A DNA stretch of 64,000 nt from Haliclystus octoradiatus (Eukaryota > Cnidaria > Staurozoa > Stauromedusae > Haliclystidae), in contig OU744449.1 in assembly GCA_916610825.1 (NCBI GenBank), forward strand, positions 11,911,520 to 11,975,519, written 5' to 3'. Below, piece by piece: positions 22,999-34,100 of the stretch; position 1 is the stretch's first letter, and every line of letters begins with the position of its first letter. The translations under genes and the position numbers were made by a program. The notes under the pieces were generated by a model. That model did not search any database, was not told the origin of the DNA, and was given only the letters and a program-made list of their open reading frames with translations.

Positions 22999-23131
22999 TT
23001 CCGCCTCCTCGATTTTTCTCGATTTTCAGTATGTTGTTAAGCGTTAAATTCTGTTCTAGAATCTGTAAAAAAAGCTTGTGTTGCAATTTGTCCTGGGTTC
23101 CGTGTTTTTTCGATCTAGATTGACTGGACTA
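22999..23131 (-). repeat. Right terminal inverted repeat of element D
   Basis: This is the reverse-complement partner of 14367-14489. It starts 10 bp after the TSD of the RTE-like LINE and ends GATTGACTGGACTA. Confidence 0.75.
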
Positions 23132-23149
23132 AACAGTTTTACCGCTTCC

Positions 23150-25512
23150 GCTTTTACACGAAATAAAAAAAAGTTAACGACAAAAGAACAATCAAAAGAG
23201 AATAAACACAAAGGTGCAAACAATCAATCGTCTGCATGTAAATATTGTGGTTTTTCATCTCATTATGGTCCTAAATGTCCTGCCGGGAAATCAATATGTC
23301 GTCATTGTAAAAAGACTGGGCACTACTCTCATGTCTGTCTCTCTACTGCAGATCATCATGACAACGAATTACAATTACAACCTCCCGTGAAAACATCTCA
23401 TGTAAAAATTCAAAATGTCGGCGAGGATTTACCGTTTCTTGATATTTGTGTTTACAAAGGAGAAAAGTATTTACAAAAGTTCAAGCTATATGCGATACCG
23501 GTGCACAACGTACAGTTGCTGGACCTGATTTTATTTCACAGCTGAAAATGGACATAGTTTCATTATTACCATCATCTAAAGATATATTTACTGCTATCAA
23601 TAATAACCAACTTACACAATTGGGACAGGTTAGTGTGTATTTTAAACTTGCTGGTAGGGTAGTTCCCTGCAATGTCATTATATGTGATCAAATCGAAGGA
23701 CTTTACCTCTCAATGAAAATGTGCAAAGATTTGAATATTATATCACAAAATTTTCCAGCTCCTTTAACACATCAAATCAATTCTATCAGTCATTCACCAA
23801 ATAACTCATCTCCACTTATTTTCAATCATGATGAAAAGCAATGTTGGCTTGATTCTTTATCTACCAACCCATCTAATCAGCAAAAATCTGAAGATATCAC
23901 AAAATTAAAAACTATTTATTCCAAAGTATTTCATTCTGATACCAGATTACAACCCATGAGTGGACCCCATGTAGGTGATACCATGAAAATTGAACTTAAA
24001 CCTGATGCTGTTCCTTTCGCTGTCATGACAGCAAGAAAAATACCTTTTCCTCAGAGGGAGAAAGCTAAACTAGAATTAGATCGCCTGGAGAGTTTGGGTA
24101 TTATTGCAGCTGTTGCAGATGAGCATGTCACTTGGTGTCACCCTTTGGTCATTGTTCCCAAATCTGACGGTGATGTTCGACTTTGTGTAGACCTCACCAA
24201 ACTCAACAAGCAGGTAAATCGCACATTACACCCATCACCTACGCCTGCTGATGCCGTTGCTAGTATTGATCGTACTTCAAATATATTTACCATGTTGGAC
24301 GCTAAAAGTGGTTATTGGCAAATGCCTCTAGACGAAGCTTCTCAACATTTAATCACCTTTATTACACCATGGAGACGCTACAAATTTTTGCGTGCCCCTA
24401 TGGGGTTTATTTCAAGTGGGGACTCTTATAATTTACGTATTGACCTAGCTCTAGAGGGTCTTTTACATGTTACTAAAATTGTTGATGATACACTTATTGA
24501 TGCCGACTGTTATACCACCTTAATGTCTCGCACTTGTGATGTTTTAGAACGATTCGCAAAATATAATATTACTTTAAATACGAAGAAGTGTGTATTTGCA
24601 GAAGAAAGTTTAAATTTTGTCGGTTACAAGATTTCACCTGGTAGTTATGCTGCTGATTCTAAAAAGCTTGACGCAATTTCCAAATTTCCTCAACCAACTA
24701 ATCGCACTGAATTACGTTCCTTTCTTGGTCTTGTTAATCAACTTGGTATGTTTACGGCTGATTTAAGTGGTAAGCTAGCACCTTTCCGTGATTTATTAAA
24801 AACTTGTAATGAATTTTTACGGTTAGCAGATCATACTATAGCATTTGAAGCTACAAAACAATTATTACTTTCACCACCTGTATTATCTGGTTTTGATCCA
24901 TCCTCACCTACTGTTCTTCAAACCGATGCATCGAAAACTAAAGGACTTGGGTTTGTTCTACTTCAACAACAACAAGGTATGTGGAAGTTAATTCAATGTG
25001 GTTCCCGTTTTCTTCAACCCTGCGAAACACGTTATGCCATGGTTGAATTAGAAGCACACTTGCAATTTTATGGGCCATTCGCAAATGTAAAGTTTATTTA
25101 TCTGGTCTACCACAAACCACTTATACCTATATTTAATAACTATACACTTGATGCTATAGAGAACACTCGTTTACAATCATGTAAATCAAAATTAAGTCAA
25201 TACCAATTTACTGTCACTTGGACTAAAGGCAAAGATCATGCTATTCCTGATGCATTATCACGTGCTCCGGTATGCGATCCAACACCTGACGATATTGAAG
25301 ATGATTCTCAATCTCCCACTGACCAGATTCGTTTACCTTCTGGCAAAGTCAAATGGTGCAATCGCCGATATATTCGTAAATTTACCATTCCAGATGATGA
25401 CGATATCAATACTCATGTCGATAATCCAAACAATACTGATAATACAGATGTCACACTTCAGTTAAGACGTAGTACTCGTGCCCGTCAAACACCCAAACGA
25501 TATTCTACTTAA
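23150..25512 (+). pseudogene. gag zinc knuckles and pol (PR-RT-RNase H) of Gypsy element B
   Basis: In order: two zinc knuckles (about 23236-23340), an aspartic protease motif CDTGAQRTVAG (about 23490-23520), RT with VRLCVDLTKLNKQ, FTMLDAKSGYWQMPL and VDDTLID, and RNase H with LQTDASKTKGLGF and KGKDHAIPDALSRAP. After RNase H comes a tail with GKVKWCNRRYIRKF and RRSTRARQTPKRYS, which resembles the extreme C-terminus that follows an integrase. No HHCC or D-D-E integrase core is recognised. The copy may be a derivative depending on relatives, or the whole subfamily may be built this way. Confidence 0.8.
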
Positions 25513-25658
25513 TTTTATTTACTATTTAGACTATTTACTATTTACAATTTAATTTACATTCAAGTCACAATTCAATTCATTATTATTATTTTTTTTTAGC
25601 TTATTATTAATTCATTTAGTTATTTCATTGACATTTTATTCGCTCCAAAAAGGGGAGA

Positions 25659-25899
25659 TGTTGTATTCCCTATAATTTAATATTAGACTCTAGATTAACT
25701 AGTAAGCCAATATATTCCCAATAGGCAACCCTAACTTCAATATGATAATCAGCTGGTGTTTAGCTCAGTAGATGGTTGGTTCTACTGTAGCAACCCTATT
25801 TAGTATTTACATTATTATTATTATTATAAGTTTGAATTTATTGAGTGTTATCTTTGTTGTCTTTACTTGCGTTACACAACACTTTACACACTCACAACA
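25659..25899 (+). repeat. 3' LTR of element B
   Basis: This is the 241-bp partner of 5597-5837, preceded by the polypurine tract at 25647-25658 and followed by the TSD TCGCT. Confidence 0.95.
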
Positions 25900-26339
25900 T
25901 CGCTTTTGAGTCTTTTATAGTTAAATCCATTTTTAATTCTTTTTTGAAAATCTGTTCGACGTCAGGGATATTATCGTCTGTCCCTACGTCTAACTTTCGC
26001 CAATATAATCGAGAAGGTCCTTCTCGGTCACTTCTGCTAGAGTTTTTTCGAGTTCATACGTTGCTATGGCTCTCAATAAAGATGTGTTAATGCAAGCTCT
26101 TACTGTAAGAGGCTCTCCACCATGCTCGTTCTTCTCTTTTATCAACTCTAAATACTCATCGTATTTTCTTTTAAATACCGTGACATCTTCTCTGTCAGAA
26201 GACTTCAATTTCGGAGCAGTCACAGGTAAGAACAATCATCTTTCCCTTGTAACATCTCCTGATCTGTTGTCTTCACCCATATTAAAATAATTCCTTGAAA
26301 AATTTCGATATGGTGAAATGTGAAAACTAAAGTTAACTT

Positions 26340-26517
26340 TGTAGTATATCAACGGTAAAACATGAGTCAAGTGAATAAAAACAATAACGCATATAATTAA
26401 ACACTTTGGTATGTCAATGACAGGGACCAAAACCAGACTGACTTCTTTCTCATGGTGTCGCAAAATTCTAACTCTAGACATGACGTCAATGACATCTGTC
26501 AATCAAATATCATTACA
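26340..26517 (-). repeat. 5' LTR of element A
   Basis: This is the 178-bp partner of 1325-1502. On the minus strand it is followed by a leader and then the gag start at about 26280. No convincing TGG-type primer-binding site is seen next to it, so the priming mode is unknown. Chromodomain elements can self-prime, but nothing here proves it. Confidence 0.93.
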
Positions 26518-28754
26518 CCTGACGACTATAGACCACCTTCGCTAATCAAGCTACCATATCCATCTAACATTTCTGAAGAAGGTGTATTAAACGCCGCCAG
26601 ATCTTTCCCAAATGGTGCAGCAAATGGTCCCGATGACCTAAAACCACAACAAATAAAAGATATGATCGCAGCACCTGCAAAAGAACATGCATCACAGCTA
26701 TTGAAATCACTTACCTCCTTGGCGAACTTCATGGGGCAACATCGACTAGCAACCACAATCCAGCCAATCTTTTTTGGAGCTTCGCTGATTGCATTTAACA
26801 AAGCAGACGGGGACTAAGACCGATTGCAGTGGGAAATACGACCGTCGATTTATCTCTAAAATCTTTGCCAGAAAAGCGAAACTAAATACGGTGGAAAGAT
26901 TCTTACCAAACCAGCAGGAGTAGGCAGCAGGCAAGGAGCAGAAGCAGCAGTTCACGCTACTACTACCATCATGGAACATCTACGAAACAGTTACATAGCA
27001 GTGAAAATAGATTTCAAAAATGCCTTCAACACCATCTGAAGAGATGTTCTGCTAGCTAAAGTGAAACAACATCTGCCATACCTTTTCAATTACACCGAAC
27101 AGTCCTACTCAACAGCTTCCTACCTCTTTTTTGGTCCAGAAGATATACTAGAATCAGCAGAGGGTGTTCAACAAGGTGATCCTGTTGGACCGTTTCTGTT
27201 CAGTTTAGTTCTACAGCCGTTAATTGACAGCCTAGAAAACCCATTTAAAGTCTGGTACCTAGATGATGGTTTTCTTTGTGGAAGCGTTGATGCCATTGCC
27301 AAAGACATTAACACAATCCAGCAGATTGGCGGAGAGTCAGGCCTTCACCTAAATAAATCCAAATGTGAGGTCATATCTAGCCAATCCACCAGAATCCCTG
27401 AAGAACTGACGGAATTCAGCAAAACAGAATTAGATGACTTGGAACTTCTTTGTGCCCCAATAGGGCGCTCAGCAAAGAACAACACTCTGGCAATAAAGAC
27501 AACTGATCTGAAGCTCATAAAAAAGAGGCAGAAATTGATTGACGCACATCACGCTCTTTACATACTCCAATATTTTCTCTCGTCTCCAAACATTCTTCCC
27601 ATCATCCGCTCAACATGCTGCATTGACCAATCAGAGTTAGAGAACTGGTATCAACAATACCGAGATACCCTACAAGAGATCATTAATATCGATTTCGATG
27701 AAAATGCATGGAAACAGTCAACTTTACGGATAGCACATGGAGGAATAGGAAGAAGATCTGCAATAGACCTCGCTCCTTTGGCATTTTCTGCCTCAGTAAC
27801 AGTAACTGAAAGCATGTCACAACCTCTCCTCGATACTGCTTTCACAGGCAGGATAGTATCAGTATATGAAGTTTCGGCTAAACGACAGGAAAATATGACA
27901 AACACAACTCCCCCTTTGAAAACAGGGAAGCAAAAAGAATGGGATGACGAAGTTTCAGTTTCAAAGGCGGAAAAGCTACTCACAGAATGCTCAACAACAG
28001 ACAAAGCACGTTTGCTGTCCTGCCAATGCAAATAATCTGGTGCTTGGCTTAATGCCCTACCATCACCGTCGTTGGGCTATTCTTAGACAACCAACAGTTA
28101 AGAATAGCATTGTCTATCCGGCTTGGCATTAAAATATACGAAGAACATACTTGTCGTTGCGGTATGCCAGTGCTCACAAATGGATATCATGGCCTGGCGT
28201 GCAAAAGATCAGCTGGCCGATGGTCAAGACATTCCGAAGTCAACAGCATTATCCATCGATCTTTGTCTTCAGCCCACATTCCATCCACACTAGATCCAGC
28301 AGGATTGTCAAGGGAAGATGGAAAAAGACCTGATGGTATGACCGCAATTCCTTGGAAAAAAGGTAAATGTCTGATATGGGATTTCACATGCGTCGACACC
28401 CTGTCATCATCAAACCTGCGTTTATCAAATCAACAAGCTGGTGCGGTGGCAAGTAGAGCAGAGGAAAGGAAAGTTAAAAAATTTACCAGCCTCTCAAGCA
28501 ATTACCATGTCCAACGAATTTGAATCGAGACACTGGGTCCCTTTGGTAATGCAGCAAAGCACTTCCTCGATGAACTTGGATCAATCCTCATCAAGACAAC
28601 TGGAGAAAACAGAGCAGGAATATTTTTTATCCAAAGAATAAGTATTGCCATTCAACATGGGAACGCGACAAGCATTATGGGTACATTAAAACATGGTCAA
28701 CCACCTGACGAGATCTTTCATTTTAATCAAAACGGTTTAAATTTAGATCAGTAG
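26518..28754 (+). pseudogene. LINE reverse transcriptase with C-terminal PD-(D/E)XK endonuclease, decayed
   Basis: RT landmarks in order are RPIAVGN (about 26818, shifted frame), AVKIDFKNAFNTI (about 26998-27040), GVQQGDPVGPFLF (27163-27201) and the catalytic WYLDDG (about 27253-27270). The C-terminal part has a knuckle CRCG-x8-H-x3-C (about 28155-28202), then KRPDG and WDFTC (28324-28391) and AEERK (about 28456). This arrangement matches the CCHC plus PD-x(12-14)-D restriction-like endonuclease of R2/R4-type LINEs. The frame then ends in a conserved-looking IMGTLKHGQPPDEIF block. The copy is dead: there is a one-base loss near 26815, an in-frame TGA at about 27038 where the context suggests a decayed CGA codon, and more frame changes and stops near 28035-28110 and 28450-28525. 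The exact LINE clade is not settled. Confidence 0.8.
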
Positions 28755-28966
28755 AATTAAATTTTGAAATTTGTTTTAATATTTATTTTAGAATATAATT
28801 TTGAAATACTGTATGTACATATATAGACTTTTGTCATTTGCTTTTTAAGTATGATAGCTTTTAAGAATTTGAATTATTTGTATACTATGGAAATAAAATT
28901 TTATAAACAGAACCAATAAACTAATGAAACGGCCTGTAAACTTAAAATCATTTATATGAATATATA

Positions 28967-29713
28967 TAATAATAATATATGGCGAAAGAGTCAAAGAATA
29001 CACATTCTTTACTGTACAGTAAAGTAAAGAATGAATGTGTAAAGAATGTACAGTAAAGAATGTGTAAAGGATGTGTAAAGAATGGACAGTAAAGAATGTG
29101 TAAAGGATGTGTAAAAAATGGACAGTAAAGAATGTGTAAAGGATGTGTAAAGAATGTACAGTAAAGAATGTGTAAAGGATGTGTAAAGAATGGACAGTAA
29201 AGAATGTGTAAAGGATGTGTAAAGAATGTACAGTAAAGAATGTGTAAAGGATGTGTAAAGAATGGACAGTAAAGAATATGTAAAGGATGTGTAAAGAATG
29301 GACAGTAAAGAATGTGTAAAGGATGTGTAAAGAATGGACAGTAAAGAATGTGTAAAGGATGTGTAAAGAATGGACAGTAAAGAATGTGTAAAGGATGTGT
29401 AAAGAATGGACAGTAAAGAATGTGTAAAGGATGTGTAAAAAATGGACAGTAAAGAATGTGTAAAGAATGTACAGTAAAGAATGTACAGTAAAGAATATGT
29501 AAAGGATGTGTAAAGAATGGACAGTAAAGAATGTGTAAAGGATGTGTAAAGAATGGACAGTAAAGAATGTGTAAAGGATGTGTAAAGAATGGACAGTACA
29601 GAATGTGTAAAGGATGTGTAAAGAATGGACAGTAAAGAATGTGTAAAAGGTGTGTAAGAAATGGACAGTAAAGAATGTGTATTCTTTAACTAATTCGCCA
29701 TATATTATTATTA
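28967..29713. mobile_element. Foldback/MITE-like element filled with a 36-bp minisatellite
   Basis: Inverted ends of about 45 bp (TAATAATAATATATGGCGA and AAAGAATACACATTCTTTAC) lie at 28967-29012 and about 29671-29713. Between them a unit of about 36 bp built from GTAAAGAATGTGTAAAGGAT and GTGTAAAGAATGGACA repeats about 18 times with few differences. The unit is made of the same words as the inner ends of the inverted repeats, so the array probably grew from the terminus. There is no gene. It lies just past the outer LINE. Confidence 0.8.
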
Positions 29714-30887
29714 TTTACCGCTCTGTAAAAATTATTTACAAACAGGCACTACTATTAATATAGAGATACATTTAAATATTTGTTGTTGGAAATTAGAACT
29801 TCGAGACTAATAAGTAACAACCTATTTTTGCTTAAAAACATCGAAAATGACTGCAAAATGTACAGGCGCGACTATTCTGGTATGACGTATGAGGCATCGT
29901 ATATGAATTTCATATTCATTTATTATTATTGCTATTTTAATAATTTGAGCTGATTTACTATCAAAAATTCCAATTTGTCTTCAACGAATCACAAAGTGCA
30001 ACGATCGTTGATAAATAATGTACAGAAGAGATAAAATAGACGAAAGTTAAATTCTAATTTATAATTTTAGTTTAAAAATGTGCATATGAAAATAAAATAA
30101 AGTTTTGCTCCATATTCCATATTTCCAACTGAGAAAAGTACGACTTGGGTAGGATATTCGAAGATTTAGGAAATATGTGGGTCTCCCTTTTAGACTTTTT
30201 TGAGAACTTTGAAATTTAAAGAACTTTTTTAAGATTTTTGGAAGTTTTTGGGTATCATTTTACAAGGTTGTTGGGACTTTTTGGGTACTTCAGGTTTTTC
30301 TATTTTTACTCGCCCTTCATGCAGACCTGATGTTACCCCCTCCCCTGGTTCAACTCGGGTGGGCATACGTTACTCACAGTGAAGTCAATTTTACACATTA
30401 AAAGAAGTCCAAAAGCCTGATACAATCAATTCACGAATGCAGGCATCTTCCTAATTTAGAAAAATTGAGGTATCGATTTTGATACCTATTGCAATGGATC
30501 GGTATAAAATATAATCATCAAGATTTGTCTAACTAACTGGTGTTCTCATTATTACAGAAGATTGCTACATAATCTGATGTTTTTATGATGATTATTTTTT
30601 TATTTCAATAGAGATTATAAACAGCTTGGTATCCAATATAAGTAAATTTCATATAATAACAGTCAACAGATTCTAGTGTATAGTGAGAATAATTAGAGAA
30701 TATCCAGAGATTATTGATGCATTGTATAATAGATTCATGTGATGTTTTCGTGATTTAGAGATACATATATGTGGTAATTTCCCTGTTTGCATGTCAAAGC
30801 TTTACAGAGATGAGAATATCATTTGCAGTCTGAATAAAGTGCTTTTGAAGTTGATATCGATGCAGTGCATTCAAATTGTATTATTCA
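29714..30887. other. AT-rich DNA without recognised gene
   Basis: No convincing coding frame, tandem array or element terminus is seen. Its right end is the 3' flank of the fibrinogen exon. Because that exon lies on the minus strand, its 3' UTR would run leftward into this stretch, and AATAAA complements (TTTATT) occur at several places. Confidence 0.4.
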
Positions 30888-31141
30888 TTAACCGCCACGT
30901 TTTATTTTAATTTCAACCTTTGACAATGAACGGTGTTGTCCCGTTATTTGATACCACACAAGACCAACTCCAAATGATGTGGATCCATATTTTCCATTTA
31001 AATTTGCCCTGTGGCATGCTTTATACCACCAAGCTCCAGTATATTCAACTGCACAGTTGTTAACATAATTGTCATTGTCTTTATCTTTTGTTGTGAACAT
31101 TTGATTCTTGCTGTGTTTAGACAACCCATCACCAGCATCAC
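30888..31141 (-). CDS. Last exon of a fibrinogen-related protein (C-terminal part of the FReD)
   Basis: This is the only recognisable host coding exon. On the minus strand TTCTTTTAG is a good splice acceptor directly before it, and about 84 codons follow to a TAA. It encodes GDAGDGLSKH, the calcium-site-like DKDND, NNCAVEYTGAWWYKACH (two cysteines of the last fibrinogen disulphide), NLNGKYGS and VWYQITG with SLSKVEIKI. This is the conserved end of fibrinogen, ficolin, tenascin and techylectin domains, usually secreted sugar or pathogen binders. The exon starts in phase 1, splitting a glycine codon. The exons that should precede it (at higher coordinates) were not found in the next 5 kb, so it may have a long intron or be an orphan piece. 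Confidence 0.85.
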
Positions 31142-34100
31142 CTAAAAGAAGGAGTTCAATATTCATAGTTTGATATTGAAATTGAAATTTTACATCTATT
31201 TGAAGCATACTAGAACACTAGTTACACGCAATGCGTGTTGTAGAGCTATATGTCTATTAGCTTGCTTGCTTGAGGGACTCTCAACACTCAATAAGTGTGC
31301 AAAGAGTAATGATTAATATTTGATGACCTATGATTGAAATGGTAAATCTATATACATACACGCTAGGCTATAGGTCTACAGCATTGGCAAATAAAAAACA
31401 AAAATATCAAAAACTGATTAATGTCAGATAATACGAGATACATTATCTACAGATTTAAGTGGCAAAATCATTTACTTGTACATAATTTCTTGTTCTTAAT
31501 TGTGAGATTTATTGATAACAATTTATAGATTTGCTGGATAACCAATCCCTTGAGCATGCTACATATAGCTGACCATGAGCGTTAAAACTGAATATCATAA
31601 CATCTTTGATTAGTCTATAGATAAACCTTTTATTCTGAGTTCATGATATCGGATTAAAATTCAACAAACATGAATAAGATACTGATATGCGAATCGGATT
31701 GAACGTATTTGAATCGAATTCTGTAAGTAGTTTAAGTTAATGTAACATCCTGTAGAATCATCATCACCAAATTCATCACATATTCGGTTAAATATATAAT
31801 GTTTAACACAAACGTGTTTTAGAAGTTGTGATAAACTAAGTAGCATTCCTAAATGTTACTATTGTAACCGACGATCTCATTTAATAATACTTTATACTTA
31901 TAAACCTTGGTAAAACGTCAATAATTCAATTCAAAATGCCCTACCTTAAATATAGTTCCTCTTTCTCTATAAGAATTACGTAGATATAGGGATGATTCAT
32001 AAATATTTGTAAAGTTACCATGTTAAACCTATTGTAATCATTTATAGAAACTGTCTTGTGATCGTAATGTTATTTTGATATAACTGTAAATCAGAAACTG
32101 TGTTCAGTGTCAGTCTTGAAGAAGTATCGTCGAAGTAAAGATCAATATCACCAGAACTTGTGTGTTGTTGTATATCACACAGTATCGAGTAACAACACCG
32201 AAGGTAAAGATTGCTGACATTGATCATAGTATTGTATATATCATTATTTAGCTTGTAATTTGTACTTATTGTTTATTATCATTTATCCTTGAAATAGAAA
32301 AACCACATAAAAATAAACTTGTGCGTTGTTCATGGTGTCCATAGATCTCGATACCAAATTGAGGATCGCTTGTTGATACAGTTCGAACAACTATAAGTAA
32401 TCTGAATTTGAAAAGGACATAATGTGAGATTCTATTGGCATCTATTCTCTTTCACTAATTCAATCAGATGATCATGATTAAACATTTATCAGGTAGTGCT
32501 TTTTATGAATGTGTATATTTAACTCAGAGTTTTAATTTACAGTTTTATGTTTTGCTCGAGCTATACAATTACACAGCAAAATCCTTCGCGGCTATTTAGA
32601 GACAATAAAGGTGTCTTTCAAGAAATTATTCCTACAAAACAAGACCATTTGAAGTTTTCCGTGTGGTAAGGAATTTTGTGTTATATCAATGCAATTTTTC
32701 CTAAATTAATTAACACCTTAAAGGGGCAAAATTGACCGGCGACCGCTGCGAGCATAAGTTGAATTTATGCTTAGCGTAATTCAACCGTCTCGCTTTGAAA
32801 CAATTGTTATACGCAGGCCTAACTTGTAATAAAATTCATGTCAACAATGAACATTGTGTTATAACAATAATCGTGCACGTGATCCTAAGTGCGTAGCGCC
32901 TGCCGGTCATTTTTGCTCCTTTAAGGAGTTGAGTAGTAATCAGAATAAGACCAAAAATCTTCCTTTTTATCAATATTTTCTTCAATAATTAACACCTTCT
33001 TCAATTATTTGAGTAGAATCGGGCTATTAACTGATATAATTTTCTTGTTTCAGAATAATTTCGTTACACAGAGATTGCATGAGCAAATCTATTTCAGTAT
33101 CTATCCAAACACAATATGAACATAATCCTTTTAACTAATTTCGTAGTTATTATAATTCATACAATCAACTTTATAAGGAATTATTAAGTCTAAGAAGTAT
33201 TAAAAAACGAAAGTATAATAAGTGCAACTATAAGTACAAGAATAAGAATAAGAAGCATACAGTAAATATAGAGTTAAAACATCATCACCAGATTGATGAA
33301 GCATTAATTAATAAATTATTAAATTATTAAAGATAGCATATATACTATACTTTGTAGATAATGTAGGCTTAATTCTTAGTTCGTTGCAGAATGTTCCAAC
33401 AAAATTGAAGTGGACATGATCATCCAATCCATTCCATTCATCATCATCATAAATTTATTCAGAATAGTTTATCCAACTTCTTGATATTGACCTTGTATTG
33501 TATCTGCTAGGATAGTCGCATCTCTGAAAAAGAAGTTAAATTCCATATAAGTGATAGCAAGATCAAAAGGCGAATTAGTAGAAACAACACTGCTGTAGGA
33601 TCGGAATTATTTAATATTGACGCTAAATCTGATTCTACTTTTGTCAGCTCAGAAATTGTTAATACATTCGAAAATCTATTCGAAGATCAATAACTTGTTC
33701 ATTTAACTAATCCGATTTCATTTGAATTAATGTGTGCAGGAATCTGATTCTATTTAATCACAAATACTGTAGGCCTTTATTGACATATTTGCTGAGCAAC
33801 TGACGTGATAGATAAGTAGCCTGTTTGACCTCTGACAAAAAAGTAAACGTACCTATACATTTCATACTATAATTGTCTATACTATCACAAACGAAGAACA
33901 AATGAAATGGGAAGCTATTGACTATTGGTAATTATATGAAACCTTTTGCTGTCGGCTTCGGCCTCTGGATCTCGGGTCCCTGTTCAGTAGACTTTCTATA
34001 AAAACAATAACGTTTCATTATTTTGTTTTTTCTTTGATAGCCAATTAATTTATTAAATATTTGTTTTCATTTATTTAATTGTCAAAAGTAGATCAGTCTA

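Larger units (their letters stand above)
14367..23131. mobile_element. Non-autonomous TIR element D with internal 146-bp satellite, split by an RTE-like LINE
   Basis: Long imperfect inverted termini lie at about 14367-14489 and 22999-23131. Both begin TAGTCCAGTCAATCTA, then share GGACAAATTGCAACACAAGC and AATCGAGAAAAATCGA. A 3-bp repeat AAC flanks the element (14364-14366 and 23132-23134), a plausible TSD. Without the LINE the unit is about 3.66 kb and has no transposase. It holds a tandem array (about 14890-16350) and about 1.4 kb of unassigned DNA (16480-17869). The superfamily is unknown. It lies inside gag of element B. Confidence 0.75.
5597..25899 (+). mobile_element. Gypsy LTR retrotransposon B (fossil, swollen to 20 kb by insertions)
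   Basis: The 241-bp LTRs (5597-5837 and 25659-25899) begin TGTTGTATTCCC and end CTCACAACA. They differ at 3 positions. The duplication is TCGCT (5592-5596 and 25900-25904). A primer-site-like TGGCGCAGTG starts at 5838 and a polypurine tract AAAAAGGGGAGA precedes the 3' LTR. Own parts are a gag segment at about 13550-14360 and zinc knuckles, protease, RT and RNase H at 23150-25512. Element C sits in the 5' part and element D in gag. Without them B would be about 4 kb. It has at least two further breaks, and no integrase core is recognised. Confidence 0.92.
1325..26517 (-). mobile_element. Gypsy LTR retrotransposon A with chromodomain (fossil, interrupted by B)
   Basis: Terminal repeats of 178 bp begin TG and end CA, and differ at 2 positions, so the insertion is fairly recent. 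The flanking duplication is CCTGA (1320-1324 and 26518-26522). Read on the minus strand the parts are gag (26300-25905, then 5591-5010 beyond element B) with zinc knuckles, a protease-like region, RT (about 4400-3700), RNase H (about 3470-2950), integrase (about 2710-1840) and a chromodomain (about 1760-1600). A purine-rich tract (GAAGGAGGCAG on the minus strand) abuts the 3' LTR. It is broken by element B and by roughly half a dozen further changes. Confidence 0.9.
618..28754 (+). mobile_element. Outer LINE with restriction-like endonuclease, decayed and split by nested insertions
   Basis: This is the outermost layer of the left stack. A reading frame runs in phase to 863 and ends GDIRGAVRMLT. 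It resumes exactly after the SINE and its TSD at about 1252 as STETIAATSQENLEILKGKHPGRP, and resumes again after element A at 26518 as PDDYRPPSLIKL. So one LINE ORF was cut twice. The rest of the reverse transcriptase and the C-terminal endonuclease lie at 26518-28754. The 3' UTR runs to about 28920, with AATAAA words at about 28891 and 28914. The 5' border is not defined: only the stretch from about 780 is convincingly LINE-like, and the 618 start is simply the open frame. In its family this protein copies its RNA at a nicked target site. Confidence 0.75.

Noticed and set aside
14367-23131. A novel TIR transposon encoding AP endonuclease and reverse transcriptase
   Set aside because: At first the RT gene seemed to belong between the inverted repeats. 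The perfect 11-bp duplication TTAAATGCAAA at 17870 and 22978 shows that the LINE is a separate later insertion into D.
23078-23545. A standalone host CCHC zinc-finger protein
   Set aside because: The knuckles belong to gag of element B and run into its protease region.
29036-29680. Regular 36-bp direct repeats resembling a CRISPR array
   Set aside because: There are no unique spacers: the units follow head to tail with nearly the same sequence. The region sits in an inverted-repeat element of an animal genome and has no cas genes.
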